A stretch of 46,451 nucleotides of DNA, from contig JAOAGY010000041.1 of NCBI GenBank assembly GCA_026415505.1, positions 1 to 46,451 on the forward strand. The letters are read 5' to 3'. A program made the position numbers and the translations under genes. Of the stretch, positions 43,105-46,451 are shown piece after piece. Origin of the DNA: Chlorobiota bacterium. Lineage in GTDB: Bacteria; Bacteroidota; Ignavibacteria; Kapaibacteriales; NICIL-2. Under the pieces are notes generated by a model. The model was given only the letters and a program-made list of their open reading frames with translations. It did no database searches and was not told the origin of the DNA. The number at the start of each line of letters is the position of its first letter. Positions within the stretch are counted from its first letter, which is position 1.

Positions 43105-44412
43105 ATGCGCCGCGTGCTCGTGGTGGCGTACTACTTTCCCCCGTCGGGCGGACCCGGCGTTCAGCGTGTGTTGAAAACGATCCGGTACCTGCCCCCGATG
43201 GGCTGGGAGCCGGTCGTTCTCACTGTGCGCGAAGGGACATTCCCCGCACGCGACGAGTCGCTGCTGGCGGAAGTACCGCCGTCGGTACACGTCGAACGAA
43301 CACGCATCCTGGAGCCGTACTCGCTGTATCGCCGCTTGACCGGCACACGGAGCGCCATCGACGTCAGCGTTCTGACCGACCGCCAGCCTACCAGTTGGCG
43401 ACAACGTCTGGCGCAGTGGATTCGCGCCACACTGTTCATCCCCGATGCCCGCATCGGATGGTTGCTCGATGCAGTCCCTGCCGGCAAGCGACTCATCGAA
43501 CGTTTCGGCATCGAAGCGATCTACACGTCTTCCCCGCCGTACACATGCGCACTCATCGGTCGTGCGCTCCAGCGGTGGTCGCGTCTGCCGTGGGTGATGG
43601 AGCTGCGCGATCCGTGGACGGACTTTTTGACGACACCGAAGCGCTGGTTCCTGCCGCGATTGCTCGACCGACATTTGGAACGCTCGTGTTTGGAACGCGC
43701 CGATCGCATCGTCGCTGCGTGGGACGGCATCGTCACCGACGTGCGCGGCAAGTATCCCCACATTCCCGCTGAAAAGTTCGCGGTCATTCCGAACGGCTTC
43801 GATTCGGCTGACTATCCGCCGTGCGAGCCGACGCGGAACGACGCGCTGACGATCGTGTACACCGGCTCGCTCTACGGCTTGCGCAATCCGGGCGTTCTCG
43901 TTGCAGCACTGGAGCAGCTCGTCGCCACCGGAGCCATCGCCCGGGAGCGCATTCGCCTTCGCTTGGTCGGCAGAGTCGGCGACGACGTCGCGCGCGATTT
44001 GCAAGCATCCTCACTCGGTGATCGCATCGAAATCGTCCCGTATGTGCCCCACCACGAAAGCATCCGTGCCGTGCTCGCCAGCGACGTCGCACTGCTGGTC
44101 GTCGATCGCTCGAGCGACAGCGCCGCCATCGTACCGGGCAAAGTGTTCGAGTATCTCGGTGCCGGCAAGCCCGTACTGGCGCTGGCACCGCACGGAAGCG
44201 CCATCGAAGCGCTGCTGACGGAAACCGGCGCCGGCGCCGTTTGCGCCACGACCGACGAATGCGCTCGGACAGTCGCCGATTGGTATCGCCGGTGGGAACG
44301 CGGTGAGCCGCTGGTTCGACCTATCCCCGACGCCATCGCACGATACGAACGCCGCAACGCTGCACGTCAATTGGCAGCGATCCTCGATCAGCTCGTCAGC
44401 ACAAGGAGATGA
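43105..44412 (+). CDS. Glycosyltransferase family 4-like protein
   Basis: A 435-residue GT-B enzyme. The acceptor half opens with VLVVAYYFPPSGGPGVQRVL, a Gly-rich loop common in family 4 enzymes that use nucleotide sugars. The donor half has FAVIPNGFD, IVYTGSLYGLRNPG, RLRLVGRVGDD and the donor-binding VPGKVFEYLGAGKPVLALAPHGS. It may add sugars to surface glycans, but donor and acceptor are unknown. The downstream pseudouridine synthase starts inside its stop codon (ATGA at 44409-44412). It lies three bases after the DUF3078 stop, so it is probably in the mscL unit. Confidence 0.88.
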   Translation: MRRVLVVAYYFPPSGGPGVQRVLKTIRYLPPMGWEPVVLTVREGTFPARDESLLAEVPPSVHVERTRILEPYSLYRRLTGTRSAIDVSVLTDRQPTSWRQRLAQWIRATLFIPDARIGWLLDAVPAGKRLIERFGIEAIYTSSPPYTCALIGRALQRWSRLPWVMELRDPWTDFLTTPKRWFLPRLLDRHLERSCLERADRIVAAWDGIVTDVRGKYPHIPAEKFAVIPNGFDSADYPPCEPTRNDALTIVYTGSLYGLRNPGVLVAALEQLVATGAIARERIRLRLVGRVGDDVARDLQASSLGDRIEIVPYVPHHESIRAVLASDVALLVVDRSSDSAAIVPGKVFEYLGAGKPVLALAPHGSAIEALLTETGAGAVCATTDECARTVADWYRRWERGEPLVRPIPDAIARYERRNAARQLAAILDQLVSTRR

Positions 44413-45143
44413 AGTCGTCCATCGTCTCGCTCCCGCGGGCACTGTCGAAGCTCGGCTACTGCTCGCGTTCGCGTGCCGTCGAACTCATCGTCGGCGGGCA
44501 CGTCACTGTCGGCGGTCGAAGGGTTACCGATCCGACAGCACGCGTGGACATTCGCCGCGATGCGATCGCTGTCGATGGCACACCACTGCAGCATCCGCGC
44601 GAGCATCTCTACGTCATGCTCAACAAGCCGCGTGGTTACGTCGTCTCGCGTCGAAGTCAGCGCGGCGAACCGACCGTGTTCGAACTGGTCGAACTGTCGC
44701 GATCGCATCATCTCGTTCCGGTCGGACGTCTCGACAAAGCCAGCGAAGGGATGCTGCTATTGACGACCGACACAGCATGGGCAGACCGTCTCACGCGTCC
44801 CGATCGCCATGTGCCGAAGGTTTATCACGTGCAGATTCGCGGGAAACTCGACGCCGAACTCGTCGCGCGGCTCTGCATCGGCATTGCCGACGGCGGCGAG
44901 CTGTTGCGTGCGACCAGCGCCGCGGTTCTTCGCGAGGGCAAACGCAATCAGTGGCTCGTCATCACGCTCACCGAAGGACGCAATCGCCAACTGCGACGCA
45001 TGATCGCAGCGCTCGGTGCGGACGTTCTGCGATTGGTGCGCGTGCAGATCGGTGCACTGGCGCTCGGCGATCTGGGAAAGGGTCAGTGGCGCTTGCTCTC
45101 GCCCGACGAACGCGAGCTGGCAGCGAGAGCCGAGGTGGTGTAA
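44409..45143 (+). CDS. Pseudouridine synthase, RsuA/RluB/RluF family
   Basis: A 244-residue enzyme converting uridine to pseudouridine in rRNA. An S4 RNA-binding domain (about 6-65: LPRALSKLGYCSRSRAVELIVGGHVTVGG) precedes the catalytic domain with LNKPRGYVVS, the active-site Asp in VGRLDKASEGMLLLTTD, KVYHVQIRGKL and LTEGRNRQLRRMIAALG. These features fit RluB most closely, but RsuA and RluF remain possible. An AAGGAG immediately precedes the ATG. It overlaps the GT4 stop by four bases and is followed 11 bases later by a lipoprotein gene. Confidence 0.93.
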   Translation: MKSSIVSLPRALSKLGYCSRSRAVELIVGGHVTVGGRRVTDPTARVDIRRDAIAVDGTPLQHPREHLYVMLNKPRGYVVSRRSQRGEPTVFELVELSRSHHLVPVGRLDKASEGMLLLTTDTAWADRLTRPDRHVPKVYHVQIRGKLDAELVARLCIGIADGGELLRATSAAVLREGKRNQWLVITLTEGRNRQLRRMIAALGADVLRLVRVQIGALALGDLGKGQWRLLSPDERELAARAEVV

Positions 45144-45153
45144 TTTGCCGGCG

Positions 45154-46451
45154 ATGGAACGACTCACGTTTATCGCGATCGTTGTGACATCGGCGCTCTG
45201 GATCGGCGCATGTGCGAGTGCTCTGCCCGACGGTTCGCTCGGAGCGACGGTCAACGCATCGGCTGACGAGATCGCCGGCTGCCGGTGGAACGACGCGCTC
45301 GTGTTTCTTCGCGTCGCTCGCAGCGAGCAGCTCTTGCAGACCGATCGCCGTGCCGACGGCACATGGAGCGAGCCGTTGCCGGCACGCATTCCGCCGGCGA
45401 TCGCCTGGCATGCCGGCAAGCCCTCGATTGCGACGCTCGGCGATGGCAGGCTGCTGGCGATTTTCCCCGCCAATCGGACGCCGTCGAACGTGGATTTAGC
45501 CGAAAGCATCTTCGACGGCAACACGTGGTCAGAACCGCGATGGCTCGATGCTGTCAATTCGCCGAAGTGGGATTCGCACCCATCGCTGCTTGCCGATGGA
45601 TCGGTGCTCGTGTTCAGCTCGGACCGCGCCGGCAGCAAGGACCTTTACCTGAGCCGTCGAACGCACGAGGGTTGGTCGCCGCCGGAGCGGCTGGCGATCG
45701 CTGGCGATGGCGACAGAATCACACCGACATTGCTGCGCGATACGACGCTGCTCTTTGCGCGGCGCACCGAGCGTGGAGATTTCGACCTCTACCGTGCCGT
45801 GCAGTCGGCGCCGCTGCAGTGGTCGAACGCCGAACCACTGCCGGAACCGATCAACTCGCCTGCCGACGACCTTGCGCCGGTCGTGTGGGATTCGCTCCTG
45901 GTGTTCAGCTCGAACCGGTGCGGCAACTTCGATCTGTACCAGTTTCGGCTGTGCGGACCGGTGCTTTTGCGCGTGCGCGTGTATCCATCGGCGACCGCCG
46001 AACGACTCGACGGTGTCGCCACTGTTGCATCGGCAACGACCATCGAAACCGTTTCCATCGGTGCCGACGGAGCCGCAACGCTTTGGCTTCAGTCATCAGA
46101 ACACTACATCGTTCGCTACTCCAACCAGTGCAGTCGGTGGTCGCATCAGTGGCACGTGCCCGCTCCGTGCGATCCGTCGCATACGGTCGTGCTCGATCTT
46201 CCGATCGCGCTACCAGCAGACGAACCAGCATGGGAAGCGACGCTCGTGAATGTTTTCGCACCCGGTGACTATCTGCCGGCGACCGATCAACATCGCACGG
46301 CACTGGCATTGCTGGAACGCTACAATCTCGCCACCGACGGCATCGCCGGACGTGCTTTCTTCGACACTCGCATCGCCGAGGACATCGCCGAGCAGATCGA
46401 GTCGCGCCTTCGATGCGCACCGGCAGCGACTGTGCGGATCGCTATCGCCGC
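45154..46451 (+). CDS. Beta-propeller (PD40-like) lipoprotein, 3' end outside the window
   Basis: The first 432 codons of a lipoprotein; the frame is still open at the window end. A signal peptide ends in a lipobox (SALWIGACAS; Cys about 20). The body holds WD40-like beta-propeller (PD40) repeats such as HPSLLADGSVLVFSSDRAGSKDLYL and LAPVVWDSLLVFSSNRCGNFDLYQF. C-terminal sequence (DTRIAEDIAEQIESRL) may begin an OmpA-type domain, as in the PD40-OmpA proteins of Bacteroidota, but this is beyond the edge. It begins 10 bases after the RsuA-family stop codon. The ATG at 45154 is the only start that gives the signal peptide. Confidence 0.8.
   Translation, partial: MERLTFIAIVVTSALWIGACASALPDGSLGATVNASADEIAGCRWNDALVFLRVARSEQLLQTDRRADGTWSEPLPARIPPAIAWHAGKPSIATLGDGRLLAIFPANRTPSNVDLAESIFDGNTWSEPRWLDAVNSPKWDSHPSLLADGSVLVFSSDRAGSKDLYLSRRTHEGWSPPERLAIAGDGDRITPTLLRDTTLLFARRTERGDFDLYRAVQSAPLQWSNAEPLPEPINSPADDLAPVVWDSLLVFSSNRCGNFDLYQFRLCGPVLLRVRVYPSATAERLDGVATVASATTIETVSIGADGAATLWLQSSEHYIVRYSNQCSRWSHQWHVPAPCDPSHTVVLDLPIALPADEPAWEATLVNVFAPGDYLPATDQHRTALALLERYNLATDGIAGRAFFDTRIAEDIAEQIESRLRCAPAATVRIAIA

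Overview
The window reads as a chromosomal segment of a GC-rich Gram-negative bacterium of the Bacteroidota/Chlorobiota (FCB) side of the tree. The evidence is two proteins with type IX secretion (T9SS) C-terminal sorting domains, many outer-membrane beta-barrels, a TonB-dependent receptor with an N-terminal carboxypeptidase-regulatory domain, an OmpA protein with thrombospondin type-3 repeats, DUF1573 and DUF3078 proteins, and promoter boxes of the TAnnTTTG type known for the Bacteroidetes primary sigma factor. A Kapabacteria-like lineage would fit, but that is an inference, not a demonstrated placement. I see no insertion sequence, integrase, phage gene, CRISPR array or rRNA. Coding density is very high: no gene-free stretch exceeds 300 bases. 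The longest gaps are about 226 bp (13057-13282, holding a promoter and leader hairpin) and about 200 bp (11052-11251, nothing recognised).

Layout. 1-1085 (minus) is the 5' part of a fused B12-dependent acyl-CoA mutase (IcmF type). 1214-4924 (plus) holds a photolyase, an ECF sigma factor, its putative membrane anti-sigma factor and a DUF1573 protein, closed by a strong terminator. 4979-9059 (minus) is an overlapping enolase, phosphohexomutase, SpoU methyltransferase, RsmD run. 9199-10338 is an orphan DGQHR-domain protein. 10407-13056 (minus) carries a YgjP-type metallopeptidase, a small beta-barrel and a serine-palmitoyltransferase-like enzyme. 13283-15583 is the OmpA/TSP3 protein. 15667-20543 has CsaA, a TetR regulator with a palindromic operator, a coupled TonB-dependent receptor and an unknown envelope protein.

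20643-28067 contains RfaE2 (plus) facing a two-gene sensory module: a four-PAS hybrid kinase and a receiver-kinase. Behind these lie a GT9 glycosyltransferase and MiaB. 28207-30289 has an RlmI-type methyltransferase, a beta-barrel and a CAU tRNA. 30290-37658 has NadA, a BNR-repeat T9SS cargo protein, HolA (plus) and a second T9SS cargo protein. 37824-40265 is a second ECF sigma cassette whose partner joins an anti-sigma-like N-terminus, a membrane segment and a predicted C-terminal beta-barrel, followed by a lipoprotein. tRNA-His, SmpB, an ATP-grasp protein, MscL, a DUF3078 protein, a GT4 glycosyltransferase, an RsuA-family pseudouridine synthase and a truncated beta-propeller lipoprotein fill the rest.

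Two threads stand out. First, a TAnnTTnG box lies about 28-34 bp before the start codon of nine genes, which looks like a house promoter with a short leader and helps to choose starts. Second, the sigma cassette at 37785-40265 could be a trans-envelope signalling device made of one polypeptide spanning both membranes.
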